Assembly: GCF_000380005.1 (NCBI RefSeq) | Contig: NZ_KB904189.1 | Location: 62,001-126,000 of the forward strand | Length of the DNA: 64,000 nt | Reading direction: 5' to 3' | Source: Streptococcus didelphis DSM 15616 | GTDB taxonomy: Bacteria > Bacillota > Bacilli > Lactobacillales > Streptococcaceae | Part shown: one piece after another, positions 54,801-62,409 of the stretch | Layout: every line of letters starts with the position of its first letter | How positions within the stretch are numbered: the first letter of the stretch is position 1 | Notes under the pieces: generated by a model | Seen by the model: only the letters and a program-made list of their open reading frames with translations | Databases searched by the model: none | Told to the model about the DNA's origin: nothing | Position numbers and translations under genes: made by a program

Positions 54801-55109
54801 TTCACCAACAACAGGGGTTGCTGATTCTCTACTAACATTTACTGGGCTTGCTGCGACAGTTGCTGTGCTTGACCCATCTGTTAGTGTCCTTGTCTCCTCT
54901 TCATTAGAACTTACACTTGATACAGTACTCGCTACTGGACTACTTAGTATGCTTGGACTTGTTACTGTATTTGCTGTCTCCTCATTACTCACAGTATCTG
55001 CTTTTACGGTTTCAGAAGCGCTCCCAAAAAGCATCACTCCTGCTCCGAGCGACACGACACCTACAGAAAGCTTACGCAGTGTAAACTTTTTAGGTTTTCC
55101 TTTATTCAT
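51861..55109 (-). CDS. LPXTG fibronectin-binding adhesin, serum opacity factor-like
   Basis: 1082 residues. Order of parts: YSIRK-like signal (FTLRKLSVGVVSLGAG, cleavage likely after VKA near 38); Ser/Thr-rich segment to about 135; a vWA-like domain with MIDAS DTSSK (Asp207) within a long region resembling the opacity-factor part of SOF; a proline-rich stalk (about 790-890); fibronectin-binding repeats with GGxxIDID...EDTxP motifs and a 54-residue period (DNA 162 bp, about 52066-52400); LPATG at 1046, membrane span and basic tail. Sortase A substrate at the cell wall. SOF cleaves or remodels HDL and binds fibronectin in S. pyogenes and S. dysgalactiae; opacity activity here is inferred. Confidence 0.8.
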   Translation of the reverse strand: MNKGKPKKFTLRKLSVGVVSLGAGVMLFGSASETVKADTVSNEETANTVTSPSILSSPVASTVSSVSSNEEETRTLTDGSSTATVAASPVNVSRESATPVVGETVEKTEVATPAAIRGLDASSSSIPSTTSTVNQNIQEVKNLYEAELTNKSKTVKDENGILTKKEQKELFEIKKEVIDVGNDELEVKTTIDFKDIDYGAEVIILLDTSSKMTEESFNEAEIKIQQIVDTLTGNVSNRNLNTVRLITFNKEVDNPIMLLDKGSLVDKQNKQLSVNHLKNKINEGKYQKADGVALQAAIHRARELFKNEKQGSKNYLKRQHIILFTQGEATYSYDLSEKFKKENSDKNLPYIKDTKNKKVDYTNPYSLLPYEASVAESSMLNDLKLLIKRLKSLGIDVSKVEEKIKTVDLTVGVALQGLSWIGVKPLDYLFLKEFDGLKMKEKDFNYNSKQVGEGKHFQSYYERRTLKGGEQIINTIAQNIKAEILKGKKSRDTIKNSTVVFDKLKGYSNSWLPFGVESVNEVIEWTKNKTKEGLEWTEQKYEDFLEASIKQLLTNIFYHRQYTFYNHNESAIAEALMAQEDDIKIFAVNIMDYKQNEKKLARSKRDVNKNNMFSDYLKNMTSNKNFLEELQDSKKLEENFKDLYSSIELTDVFESNIKYVKESASKNSNYSIKHTDAKSVLLSIFSSNGGKESVTLKMDKAQILKALEKGSVVFTYKIKVDTPAKFTTKSSKKSLNKSSKIVSSSLSYKINEKNGKKVNLGEVKLKGAMVTRPMPAPVPPVPPVVKPEQPSVPPTEGPTPPPVKPELPSKPDVPSLPTPQPVPPSEPGEPIAPGESDVPSAPEVPQEPEIPSEPQVPSEPEVHTNSQHIELEFNNQFPSISGNNSSILNSEGSDTTIEDTMPEKESHSDVHISGGNVIDIDMSTNPDMLGHHTDMSGDNSSIIKLYGQDKDGNIMEDTRPQVDIEIGGGQIIDIDISTSPDMIGHNTDMSGDNSDIIKLYGQDKDGTIIEDTLPEMPQESENPQVSETPKATDIFAKAPAHHTPALPATGDDNVSNFTAMLVGLGLISTAGWYGKKKRQEKN
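52066..52400 (-). repeat. Tandem fibronectin-binding repeats, 162-bp period
   Basis: The plus strand sequence ACCGTCTTTATCTTGTCC begins at 52092 and again at 52254, a 162-bp (54-codon) spacing. Flanking bases are nearly identical over more than 100 bp, so two full repeats plus a diverged partial copy are present. Such repeats can change in number by recombination. Confidence 0.8.
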
Positions 55110-55202
55110 TTGCTTTACTTCTCCTTTAAACTTAAAATCCCTAATTTTATATTGCCTTATTGCTAGTCCGACACACTTTTTTTCAGATCAAGCAAGAATC
55201 GT

Positions 55203-55231
55203 ATTATAATATAGCACTTCGGTTTTTACAA
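55203..55231 (-). promoter_or_regulatory. Adhesin gene promoter
   Basis: TTGTAA (55226-55231) and TATAAT (55203-55208), 17 bp apart, with a leader of about 87 nt. The upstream DNA is very AT-rich, as is common for Mga or RALP controlled surface protein genes. FasX pairing to this leader is possible and untested. Confidence 0.65.
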
Positions 55232-55356
55232 AATCATTATTTTAATGTAATTTTAGTTTTATGATTAAAAATATTTCTTTACATTAGAATATAATTATGA
55301 ATAAGACTCTAGTTAGTGTTATTTAAAGGTTGCCATTTAAGGCTATTTAAGAAAAA

Positions 55357-55381
55357 GACATGCATATTTTTATAGCATGTC
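55357..55381 (-). terminator. Second hairpin downstream of ulaG
   Basis: GACATGC-11 bases-GCATGTC followed by TTTTTC on the minus strand. Confidence 0.55.
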
Positions 55382-55490
55382 CTATTTTTTGACTGTTTCA
55401 TTTTATATTTCTCATATAAAAATGTGCTTAAAATTAATTTTTACTTTAATAAGTTAACAAAATAATGTTATTCAAAATCTATGAAAGTTC

Positions 55491-55519
55491 AAAAACCCTA
55501 GCTTTTGGGCTAGGGTTTT
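55491..55519. terminator. ulaG terminator
   Basis: AAAACCCTAGC and GCTAGGGTTTT pair around a short loop, with T runs on both strands; 45 bases after the ulaG stop. Confidence 0.8.
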
Positions 55520-55563
55520 GGCTTAGATGGCTACTTTATGCTAGAAGGGACCATGTAAGGCTA

Positions 55564-56655
55564 TTAAAGGAGTGCTTTAAATTGGATGTTAGAATCTTCT
55601 AGGAAGTAATCATCAAAGCCACGTGGGTGATGGTACTCAATTCTATCTTGGTCTTGTGGGTAGGTGTATTTGCCACCAACTTCCCAGATAAATGGATGGA
55701 AGTCATATTGGAGACGTTCTTTACGCATTTTCCACAATTGAAGGATTTCATCTGTTGAGGCCATAAAGTTTGACCAGATGTCATAGTGGACAGGGATGAT
55801 AACTTTGGCGCGGAGATTTTCTGCCATTCTAAGAAGGTCCACAGAGGTCATCTTATCTTGGATACCAAGAGGGTTTTCCCCATAGTTATTAAGGGCAACG
55901 TCGATCTTAAAGTCACGTCCGTGTTTAGCAAAATAATTAGAGAAGTGTGAATCTGCCCCGTGGTAAACAGTTCCACCAGGGGTTTCAAAGACATAGTTAA
56001 CAGCCTTACGAGCCATTTCTTCATCTGTCACAGCTAGTCCTGCTAGTTCACCATCTTGAGCATCTGCCCCTTCTACAGGTAGGGTGACAAGACAGGTACG
56101 GTCAAAGGATTCTACCGCTGTGATTTTCATGTCCTTAAGTTCTAGGCTATCACCAGGTTTGACAATGATGATACGGTCTTCTGGGACACCCCATTTTTTC
56201 CAAATTTCACCACATTCGTATGGTCCTACAAATTTAACATGGGCTAGTTTTGGATTATTAATAATAGCAGCAGCTGTATTGATATCAATATGGTCACTAT
56301 GGAAATGAGATACTAGATAGTAGTCTAGTTCATTGATGGCAAAGGGATCAATAACCATAGGTTGCACGCGCAAGTTTGGTTGCAATTTACGAACACCAGC
56401 CATGTTAGCCATTTGATGGCCTCGTACCATGTCTTTCACTTTTTTAGTTGATTTACCACGGTTTGACCAAAGGTCCATCACAATGTTGGCTCCACCTGGT
56501 GTTTTTAACCAGATACCACAGTTACCTAGCCACCACATTGAGAAATTGCCAGCAGGAACAACTTCTTCCTCGATTTCTTCATTCAACCAAGTTCCCCATT
56601 CAGGGAAGGTGCTTAAGATCCATGATTCACGTGTAATGTCTTGTACTTTTGCCAT
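55564..56655 (-). CDS. ulaG: L-ascorbate-6-phosphate lactonase
   Basis: 363-residue metallo-beta-lactamase fold enzyme that opens L-ascorbate 6-phosphate to 3-keto-L-gulonate 6-phosphate. Metal-binding motif HFHSDHID (about 116-123), ADSHFSNYF and PVHYDIW are present and the length fits UlaG. It is separated from the other ula genes by the toxin-antitoxin pair and regulators. Confidence 0.93.
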   Translation of the reverse strand: MAKVQDITRESWILSTFPEWGTWLNEEIEEEVVPAGNFSMWWLGNCGIWLKTPGGANIVMDLWSNRGKSTKKVKDMVRGHQMANMAGVRKLQPNLRVQPMVIDPFAINELDYYLVSHFHSDHIDINTAAAIINNPKLAHVKFVGPYECGEIWKKWGVPEDRIIIVKPGDSLELKDMKITAVESFDRTCLVTLPVEGADAQDGELAGLAVTDEEMARKAVNYVFETPGGTVYHGADSHFSNYFAKHGRDFKIDVALNNYGENPLGIQDKMTSVDLLRMAENLRAKVIIPVHYDIWSNFMASTDEILQLWKMRKERLQYDFHPFIWEVGGKYTYPQDQDRIEYHHPRGFDDYFLEDSNIQFKALL

Positions 56656-56701
56656 TAGGTTTCTCCTCTTTATATTTCTATACTATCAGTATAAAACGAT
56701 G

Positions 56702-56761
56702 TGCTAAGTAAAAAAAGACCAAGTGTCACACATGTTAGTGTTCAAAAATAGACACTTAGCA
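56702..56761. repeat. Nested and overlapping inverted repeats upstream of ulaG
   Basis: TGCTAAGT (56702-56709) is complementary to ACTTAGCA (56754-56761), and AAGTGTC (56721-56727) to GACACTT (56751-56757). The right arms overlap, so only one pairing can form at a time. On the minus strand the inner hairpin is followed by TCTTTTTTT, a terminator for the toxin gene; the outer pairing lies beside the ulaG promoter. Confidence 0.5.
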
Positions 56762-56793
56762 TGAAAAACCTGATCTATGAGGCTAGATAAGCA

Positions 56794-57138
56794 CTATGAC
56801 TTATCAGCTCTTTTAAAAAGTTGATCTAAGTGGTTAAGATAATCTGTCCTAGTTCCTACAATTCTCAAGACGGTGACAGCTTTTTCTTGAATGATATAAA
56901 AAATCAGATAATTTTTAGTCGGAATCATTCTTAAATAGGCATTCGAAAAGTATTTTTCCCCGATACGTCCTTCAAAATCCGTATAAGCTTCTGGAAAAAG
57001 TGATAGGTAATCAATCTTTGTCTGTAACTCTATCATAATTTTTTTAGTTGAACTTTCTGAGTACTCTCTTGAATAATACTTATAAATAGCATCTAAATCA
57101 GCTTCTGCCTTTTGTGAGATACTTACCTTATAAATCAT
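56794..57138 (-). CDS. RelE/ParE family toxin
   Basis: 114 residues of the type II toxin RelE/ParE superfamily: N-terminal MIYKVSISQKAEADLDAIYKY, and the C-terminal strand pattern RMIPTKNYLIFYIIQE...VLRIVGTRTDY. RelE members cut mRNA on the ribosome and ParE members poison gyrase; which one applies cannot be told here. Start at 57138 overlaps the antitoxin by 11 bases. Confidence 0.82.
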   Translation of the reverse strand: MIYKVSISQKAEADLDAIYKYYSREYSESSTKKIMIELQTKIDYLSLFPEAYTDFEGRIGEKYFSNAYLRMIPTKNYLIFYIIQEKAVTVLRIVGTRTDYLNHLDQLFKRADKS

Positions 57139-57415
57139 ACTTAGCAAAAACCTCCTCTGATGACTTGACACGTCCGGCTAAGACGTCCTGATAGCCTTCA
57201 TCAATATCAGCTATCAAACTTTCAAGAAATTGGTCTGCTTTTTCTTCTTCTGGTGTCTTAAAGGGAAGCTCTTCTTTTTCGACTACATAGTCAAAAAAGA
57301 GATTAATGGCTCTAGTCATGGTCAGGTTTTTTGCTCTTAAAATGTCTCTAGCTTGTTCTACCGTATCACCATCCGCCTTAAACGAATATTGTTTTGTATG
57401 TTTTTGGGTATTCAT
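57128..57415 (-). CDS. RelB/DinJ family antitoxin
   Basis: 95 residues. The N-terminal part (YSFKADGDTVEQARDILRAKNLTMTRAINLFFDYV) is a ribbon-helix-helix DNA-binding domain of the RelB/DinJ type; the acidic C-terminal part would wrap the toxin. I chose ATG 57415 with GGAGG upstream over a longer frame to 57448. Confidence 0.82.
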   Translation of the reverse strand: MNTQKHTKQYSFKADGDTVEQARDILRAKNLTMTRAINLFFDYVVEKEELPFKTPEEEKADQFLESLIADIDEGYQDVLAGRVKSSEEVFAKYDL

Positions 57416-57416
57416 T

Positions 57417-57452
57417 GTATATCCTCCGTATATCTTTCTTATAGCCATTATA
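57417..57452 (-). promoter_or_regulatory. Toxin-antitoxin promoter with direct repeat
   Basis: TATAAT (57447-57452) followed by two copies of GATATAC (57428-57434 and 57417-57423) with the GGAGG ribosome site between. The repeat probably binds the antitoxin for autoregulation. Confidence 0.45.
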
Positions 57453-57555
57453 CCCTAAAAATAGCAAAATGGCTATTTAATGCCAACTTTTCTCCTAAAA
57501 CTAAAAAATCCTCAGCAATTCTGGCCATCAGAATGTTGAGGTACTTACCATTGGT

Positions 57556-59220
57556 TTATTTCTTAATCATATTTTGCACCAACTCTTGCCGAATCAAACT
57601 TTCAATACGGGACTTGAGAATCTGGCGTTCCGTATCGGTATCCAGGTATTGGGCAATGGTTTTTTCGAGGGTATCTGAAAAATAACCCTTTTCAGACGGA
57701 TTACCCCGATTAGAATAATGAATCATACTTAAGATATTGTCATCCGTCAAAATGGGATTAACCACCAAATTAGCAAAAGGACTGTCTAGACCTGAGTTGG
57801 TGGTGACCAGAAAATCTATCTTCAATAGGTCCTTGATACTTTGAAACTGCTCTGTAGTCAAAACAGCCTCAATCTGGCTATTAAGAAGATATTGCTGGCA
57901 CTGCTTAAGCAGAAGTTTTTGAATACCAATCCCATCATCTGAAACAATAACCACCTTAGTTTCTTCTGGTTCAGCAGAGCTCTTACGCAACTCACCTCCC
58001 AGATGGATAGTTAAGTAGGCAATATCATCATCTGACAGGGTCATAGACCAGGCCTCCTCTAAAATAGGCGCACACTTCTGGGTCTTGATGAAGAGGTCCT
58101 CATACTTGTCTTTTATATGATTTGTCAGGGGATTAACTGACGAGATACCGTAGGTTTTGCGATAAATAAGAGCCTTACAGTGGGTGATCAGTTGCCAGAT
58201 CAGGTCCTTCTTATGGGAGAAATGAAGCTGAAAACGGTCTTCCAGAGCTGTCAGAAAGTGATTTAGGGTGACACGCATGTCATCATAATCAGGACTCTCC
58301 ACATGGCTATCCTTATCTTTCCTAAAAGACAGCATCAGCATGGCCACGAGGCCTATTTCTATCTCATCTAGGTGGAGCTTAAAGTGAGTATAGAGCTGCT
58401 CTGCCAAGTCCTTAGCAATGTAGTATTCTTTTCGCTTCCAAATCAGATTAAAATCTTTTTTCAGAGCATCTTTGACCTCCGCTGTAAACTGCATGTTTCG
58501 ATAGCTAAGCAGGATATAAGGCAATATCTGGATCATAAACTGGCTGTCCTGACAGTTGATTCGCTTGCCAAGATTGGCTTGAGAAATGGGCAAATAGGCA
58601 CTTAAAAACTGGAGGAAATCCTTAGAAAAATAGGTGGTGTAGCTTAGGGTCTGGGATAATTTGTGATCAAAAAAGTCAATAAAGGTGCTGTTGCCACTGT
58701 GGTAGATGTCATCTAATAACTTATAAAGAAACTGGATGAAAGCTAGGGGGTGGCAGTCAAAATAGTAGCCACTAGACTTGGTGGAATGAAGCTGGATAGA
58801 ATATTCCTTGCTAGCTAAAATCATGCGCAGCTCGTTAAGGTCATTAAGAATAGTGTTTCTTGAGACATCATTAATCTGCATAAGTTTATCAATAGTGACA
58901 CGCTCTGTTGAGACAGCAATGTAAATAGCAGATAACATCATGCGTTCATCGCTTTTTAGGACATAATTGTAATCACTAACATCCTGTAAGAGCCACTGAC
59001 AAGCTGCTTTTTGCTCTTTTGTCAGCAAAATTCCAATCCGCGGGAGAGAAACAATCTGACTAACAGTTTCTGGCAAGGCTTCATTTATCTTTTCTAAATG
59101 GTAATAAACCTTTCGCCGAGATTGCCCTAAGGTCTTAGAAATGGTCATAACCGTCTCTGCCTTTTCTAGTCGGATTAAATAAGACAGCAAATCATAACTT
59201 TTTTTATCCAATAAGATCAC
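57556..59220 (-). CDS. PRD-containing BglG/MtlR-type transcriptional regulator (UlaR-like)
   Basis: 554 residues. Two N-terminal HTH regions (about 23-45 and 108-135, RVTIDKLMQINDVSRNTIL), two PTS regulation domains (about 170-390; conserved His residues such as those in THFKLHLDE and THCKAL), and a C-terminal EIIB-Gat-like part (VVIVSDDGIGIQKLLLKQC). No EIIA domain follows. In S. pyogenes a regulator at this place accompanies the ula (ascorbate) genes, so it probably controls them in response to PTS phosphorylation. Confidence 0.82.
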   Translation of the reverse strand: MILLDKKSYDLLSYLIRLEKAETVMTISKTLGQSRRKVYYHLEKINEALPETVSQIVSLPRIGILLTKEQKAACQWLLQDVSDYNYVLKSDERMMLSAIYIAVSTERVTIDKLMQINDVSRNTILNDLNELRMILASKEYSIQLHSTKSSGYYFDCHPLAFIQFLYKLLDDIYHSGNSTFIDFFDHKLSQTLSYTTYFSKDFLQFLSAYLPISQANLGKRINCQDSQFMIQILPYILLSYRNMQFTAEVKDALKKDFNLIWKRKEYYIAKDLAEQLYTHFKLHLDEIEIGLVAMLMLSFRKDKDSHVESPDYDDMRVTLNHFLTALEDRFQLHFSHKKDLIWQLITHCKALIYRKTYGISSVNPLTNHIKDKYEDLFIKTQKCAPILEEAWSMTLSDDDIAYLTIHLGGELRKSSAEPEETKVVIVSDDGIGIQKLLLKQCQQYLLNSQIEAVLTTEQFQSIKDLLKIDFLVTTNSGLDSPFANLVVNPILTDDNILSMIHYSNRGNPSEKGYFSDTLEKTIAQYLDTDTERQILKSRIESLIRQELVQNMIKK

Positions 59221-59383
59221 CTGATACCTCCTTCTAATCTAAGCTTTGTCTCTTGGCTCTTTGTAAGCCTTTGGTCCCTAGGATAAGCAAGGGAAAACAC
59301 TTCCATTATACCAAAAAAAGGACTTGGCGACTAGACTAGAAAGGGAAATAGTCAGAATCTTTAGAAAGAAAAGTAAGTCAAGA

Positions 59384-59405
59384 TTTTTAGGCCAATGCCT
59401 AAAAA
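59384..59405. repeat. 22-bp inverted repeat upstream of the PRD regulator gene
   Basis: TTTTTAGGC-caat-GCCTAAAAA, nine-base perfect arms. It lies about 75 bp upstream of a TGGTATAAT box (59305-59313) for the regulator gene. Could be an operator or a back-up terminator. Confidence 0.45.
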
Positions 59406-59419
59406 CCTGGCATAGCTTA

Positions 59420-59450
59420 AGAAGCTAAAAAATCCCCCTTTTAGGGGGGA
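59420..59450 (-). terminator. Terminator of the FGGY kinase gene
   Basis: CTCCCCC-ctaaaa-GGGGGA then six T on the minus strand, about 25 bases after the stop codon. Confidence 0.8.
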
Positions 59451-59474
59451 GAGGTAAGCATGTGGTAGCTAAGT

Positions 59475-60989
59475 TTAATCTTTGAGATCTTTTAACTTGG
59501 CTAGGGATTTCCAGGCTGGGGTAAGGCTTTGTAGGACATCTTGATAGATGTGATACTTTTCTTGGTAGATGTTTTCTTGACTGGCATTGGGACAAAAGCT
59601 GTTTTTTAGGGTGACCATCTGACTAACAGCCTCTTTCAAGGAGATTCTGTCTAAAGCTACTCGTCCTATAATAGCTCCGCCTAAGCCAGCCACTTCCTTG
59701 GTTTTTAGGGTTTCAATAGGCAGGCCCAAGACATCTGCAAAGAGTTGGACCCAGGCTCTTGAGTGGCTGGCGCATCCTGTCATGCGAATTCTTTTAGGGA
59801 CTGAACCCTTGCTAGCTATCAGGGACTCCACATGTTGTTTGTGGGCAAAGGTAATACCTTCATGGACTGCTCTTAAGAGATGGGACTTGGTTGTTTTTGT
59901 CGTCAAGCCCATAAAACAAGCTCTGGCATCTCTGGTCACATTACTACCAAATAAAAAGGGGAAAAAGAGGACTGAACTGTAAGTGGCATCTGTCCCTTTT
60001 AGAAAGGTCTCAAGCAACTCATAGATGGATTCTTTGGTCTTGGTTTTGACAGCTATTAACTCTTCTGTCATTAGCATTTTTAGAATCATTTCCAGATTGC
60101 TAGCAGAGGCTGGACTGCTGGATTGGACGAGATAGTTGCTATTAACACAAGAAGGTGTTGCTTCTTTGCTTCTAAATGTTTTAGGGTAGCAATTGATATT
60201 CCAAGAGCCAGAAATCAGGCCAAAAGTATCTGGATTAATAAGCCCCAAGCCAATAGTTGAGGCTTCTATTTCAGATAGGCCAGCAAGAACTGGGGTACCT
60301 TCCATAAGGCCTGTTTCTTGGGCTGCTTTTGCCGTTAGACCTCCTACAATGTGAGCTGAGTCTACTAGTTTTGGCAAGGCATGAAGCATTTCTTCTATGC
60401 CAAAAAAAGCAAGAGTTTCCGGGTCATATTGGCCCTTTTGCTTGCTTATCCAGTAATTGGTCCAGGCATCACTATAGTCTTGATTAATTTTGCCTGTCAG
60501 CTGATACCTGATAAAGTCCTTAGCAGCTAGGACATGTCCTATTTTATTGTAAAGACTTCTTTTTTCTTCTTTAAGCCAGCGTAGAAGGACGGGGCTGTGG
60601 CTCGCATAAATCTGCTGCTTGCTTAAGGGAGCAAAGCTGTCTTGCTTTTTTTCGAAGCTTCTAGCTAGTTTTTCAGCTCGGCTATCTGTTGGTAAAACCC
60701 CATAACCTAGTGGTCTTCCTTGTCTATCAAGCAGGTAGAGACCTTTCCCATGACCTATGCAGGTAATTACGGCAATTTGACGTGTATCAATAGCATTATC
60801 TTGTAAGAGTTTTTGGATGGACTGGCTAACAGCCTGCCAGCTAGCATTAAGGTCCACTTCACAGTAGCCTTCTTGATTTTTTATTTTTAAGATGGAAAAG
60901 CTAGTCATTGCAAGATCTTGACCTGTCTCATCGAATAAGATGGCCTTGGTCTGACTACCACTATAATCTATGCTTAAAAAATAGCGCAT
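59475..60989 (-). CDS. FGGY-family carbohydrate kinase (L-xylulokinase-like)
   Basis: 504 residues with the FGGY fold: N-terminal phosphate motif SIDYSGSQTKAILFD (about 5-19), GHGKGLYLLD near 92, and a C-terminal adenosine motif MTGCASHSRAWVQLFADVLGLPIE. I started it at 60989 where GAGGAAAG precedes ATG. It lies beside ulaE (L-xylulose-5-P 3-epimerase) and ulaF, so L-xylulose is a good candidate substrate, feeding the same lower pathway as ascorbate; substrate is inferred from context only. Confidence 0.8.
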   Translation of the reverse strand: MRYFLSIDYSGSQTKAILFDETGQDLAMTSFSILKIKNQEGYCEVDLNASWQAVSQSIQKLLQDNAIDTRQIAVITCIGHGKGLYLLDRQGRPLGYGVLPTDSRAEKLARSFEKKQDSFAPLSKQQIYASHSPVLLRWLKEEKRSLYNKIGHVLAAKDFIRYQLTGKINQDYSDAWTNYWISKQKGQYDPETLAFFGIEEMLHALPKLVDSAHIVGGLTAKAAQETGLMEGTPVLAGLSEIEASTIGLGLINPDTFGLISGSWNINCYPKTFRSKEATPSCVNSNYLVQSSSPASASNLEMILKMLMTEELIAVKTKTKESIYELLETFLKGTDATYSSVLFFPFLFGSNVTRDARACFMGLTTKTTKSHLLRAVHEGITFAHKQHVESLIASKGSVPKRIRMTGCASHSRAWVQLFADVLGLPIETLKTKEVAGLGGAIIGRVALDRISLKEAVSQMVTLKNSFCPNASQENIYQEKYHIYQDVLQSLTPAWKSLAKLKDLKD

Positions 60990-61073
60990 CTTTCTTTCCT
61001 CATTTACTAACTTGGATTGAGAGCTTGGGCTCATTTTTATGGTTATAGTTAGGAATAACTAAAAAAAGCAAAG

Positions 61074-61087
61074 GTTAAACGGTTAAC
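61074..61087. promoter_or_regulatory. LacI-type operator 1
   Basis: GTTAAACGGTTAAC, an inverted repeat of GTTAA half-sites, between the FGGY kinase gene and its promoter. Identical to the site at 61151-61164, 77 bp away. Confidence 0.75.
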
Positions 61088-61150
61088 TTATTTTGCAACA
61101 AGAAGGAAATTCTTATTTGGTAGGGCTTAGAAGGGAAGCAAAATAATAAC

Positions 61151-61206
61151 GTTAAACGGTTAACCTAAGCAAGTGTGATTATAGCACCCACTTTAAGGAA
61201 ATGCAA
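61151..61206 (-). promoter_or_regulatory. FGGY kinase promoter with LacI-type operator 2
   Basis: TTGCAT (61201-61206) and TATAAT (61178-61183), 17 bp apart on the minus strand. The second GTTAAACGGTTAAC (61151-61164) lies 13 bp past the -10, where a repressor would block transcription. Confidence 0.7.
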
Positions 61207-61215
61207 GCATGAACC

Positions 61216-61252
61216 TGAAAAGACAAAAAAGTTAGCCAAAAAACTAACTTTC
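61216..61252 (-). terminator. lacI-family gene terminator
   Basis: AAAGTTAG and CTAACTTT pair around a short loop and are followed by TTTT on the minus strand. Confidence 0.75.
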
Positions 61253-61261
61253 TGATTATTT

Positions 61262-62248
61262 TTAAAAAGAATGACGAATCATTAAATGATTAGGAACTTC
61301 CAAAAGTTGTGGTGAGGATTGCTGCGCTGCTTGACCTTTTAACTTTTGAATTAAGTGTTGCGTAGCCAGACAGCCAATGCCATAGGAGTCCTCCTTAATA
61401 GAAGAAACAGCTGGGGTTAATACTTGCATCCATTCCAAATCCTCATAGGTCCCTAAGCCAAAATCTCTAGGATAGTTATAGGGGGTTTGGTTAATAACCT
61501 TCATAAAAGCAAGTAGGGAAAGACTATTCATGGTCAGAAAGGCAGGCTTTTTATCTGCTTCTTGCAGGATCGTCAAGATACGTTTATGACTATTCTCTTG
61601 GCCTAAAAGGATACACTTGTCCTTATTTGCACTGACTTTTTCTTTAAAAGCCTGATAACGTAGCTCTCTGGTTGATATTCCTTCAACCGGATAAGTGACA
61701 AAATAAATATCTGTGTAACCTGCTTCTTGCATTTGCTCTATAAAGTTAGCTGTGGATTCTTTATTATCAGCTACTACTGTGTCAAACTTCAGTTTTTTTG
61801 CCTGCCTATCTATCATAACCAGCTTGTTGGAATGTAATTGCTTAATAGACGGGTGATTGGGGGCTACAGAGTCCAGCAAGATGCCTGAGACATTGGCTTG
61901 CTTGAGGCGCTGCAGGTTTTCTAGCTCAATCTGTAAGTTATTATCCGAATTGGTAAAATTGACAGAGTAGCCCTGTTGATGGCAGGTGTCATGGATACCC
62001 TTCATCACAGAAGAAATAAAAGGATTGGTAATATCTGCGATCACAACTCCAATTGTATGGGTATTTCTAGTTACTAGACTTTGGGCCATCTTATTAGGCT
62101 GATAGCCACTTATTTCAATAGCTTCTTTTATTTTTTGCCTTGTGGCTGGCGACATTTTCTTGTAATTACCATTAAGGTAATAAGATATTGTCGCTTTTGA
62201 AACCCCTACAAGCCTAGCAATATCACTAATCGTTACCTTCTCAAACAT
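61262..62248 (-). CDS. LacI-family transcriptional repressor
   Basis: 328 residues. N-terminal LacI HTH (VTISDIARLVGVSKATISYYLNG, 5-27) with a hinge ending YQPNKMAQSL, then a periplasmic-binding-protein-like sensor domain. Two identical operators in the adjacent intergenic region, between it and the FGGY kinase gene, are its probable targets. A TGGTATAAT box lies 30-40 bases upstream of the start. The inducer is probably the kinase substrate or product. Confidence 0.9.
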   Translation of the reverse strand: MFEKVTISDIARLVGVSKATISYYLNGNYKKMSPATRQKIKEAIEISGYQPNKMAQSLVTRNTHTIGVVIADITNPFISSVMKGIHDTCHQQGYSVNFTNSDNNLQIELENLQRLKQANVSGILLDSVAPNHPSIKQLHSNKLVMIDRQAKKLKFDTVVADNKESTANFIEQMQEAGYTDIYFVTYPVEGISTRELRYQAFKEKVSANKDKCILLGQENSHKRILTILQEADKKPAFLTMNSLSLLAFMKVINQTPYNYPRDFGLGTYEDLEWMQVLTPAVSSIKEDSYGIGCLATQHLIQKLKGQAAQQSSPQLLEVPNHLMIRHSF

Positions 62249-62332
62249 TCCCCTACTCCTAAACGATCTTATTAGCGTATTATACCATGATTACTAGGAA
62301 TTTAAAATAAAGTCTTTAAGAGAAATTAAGCT

Positions 62333-62370
62333 AAAAAAGAGGAGTAACAGGGCTTAACTGCTACTTCTCT
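62333..62370 (-). terminator. Terminator of the ula operon
   Basis: AAGAGAAGTAGCAG and CTGTTACTCCTCTT (with small mismatches) followed by six T on the minus strand, downstream of ulaF. Confidence 0.65.
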
Positions 62371-62409
62371 TAATGGTTATTGATATTATTTTCTAGGAAC
62401 CATTCTCCC

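Noticed and set aside
62311..62330. Possible CiaR box (TTTAAG followed by ATTAAG)
   Set aside because: The spacing is four rather than five bases and no -10 box follows at the right distance.
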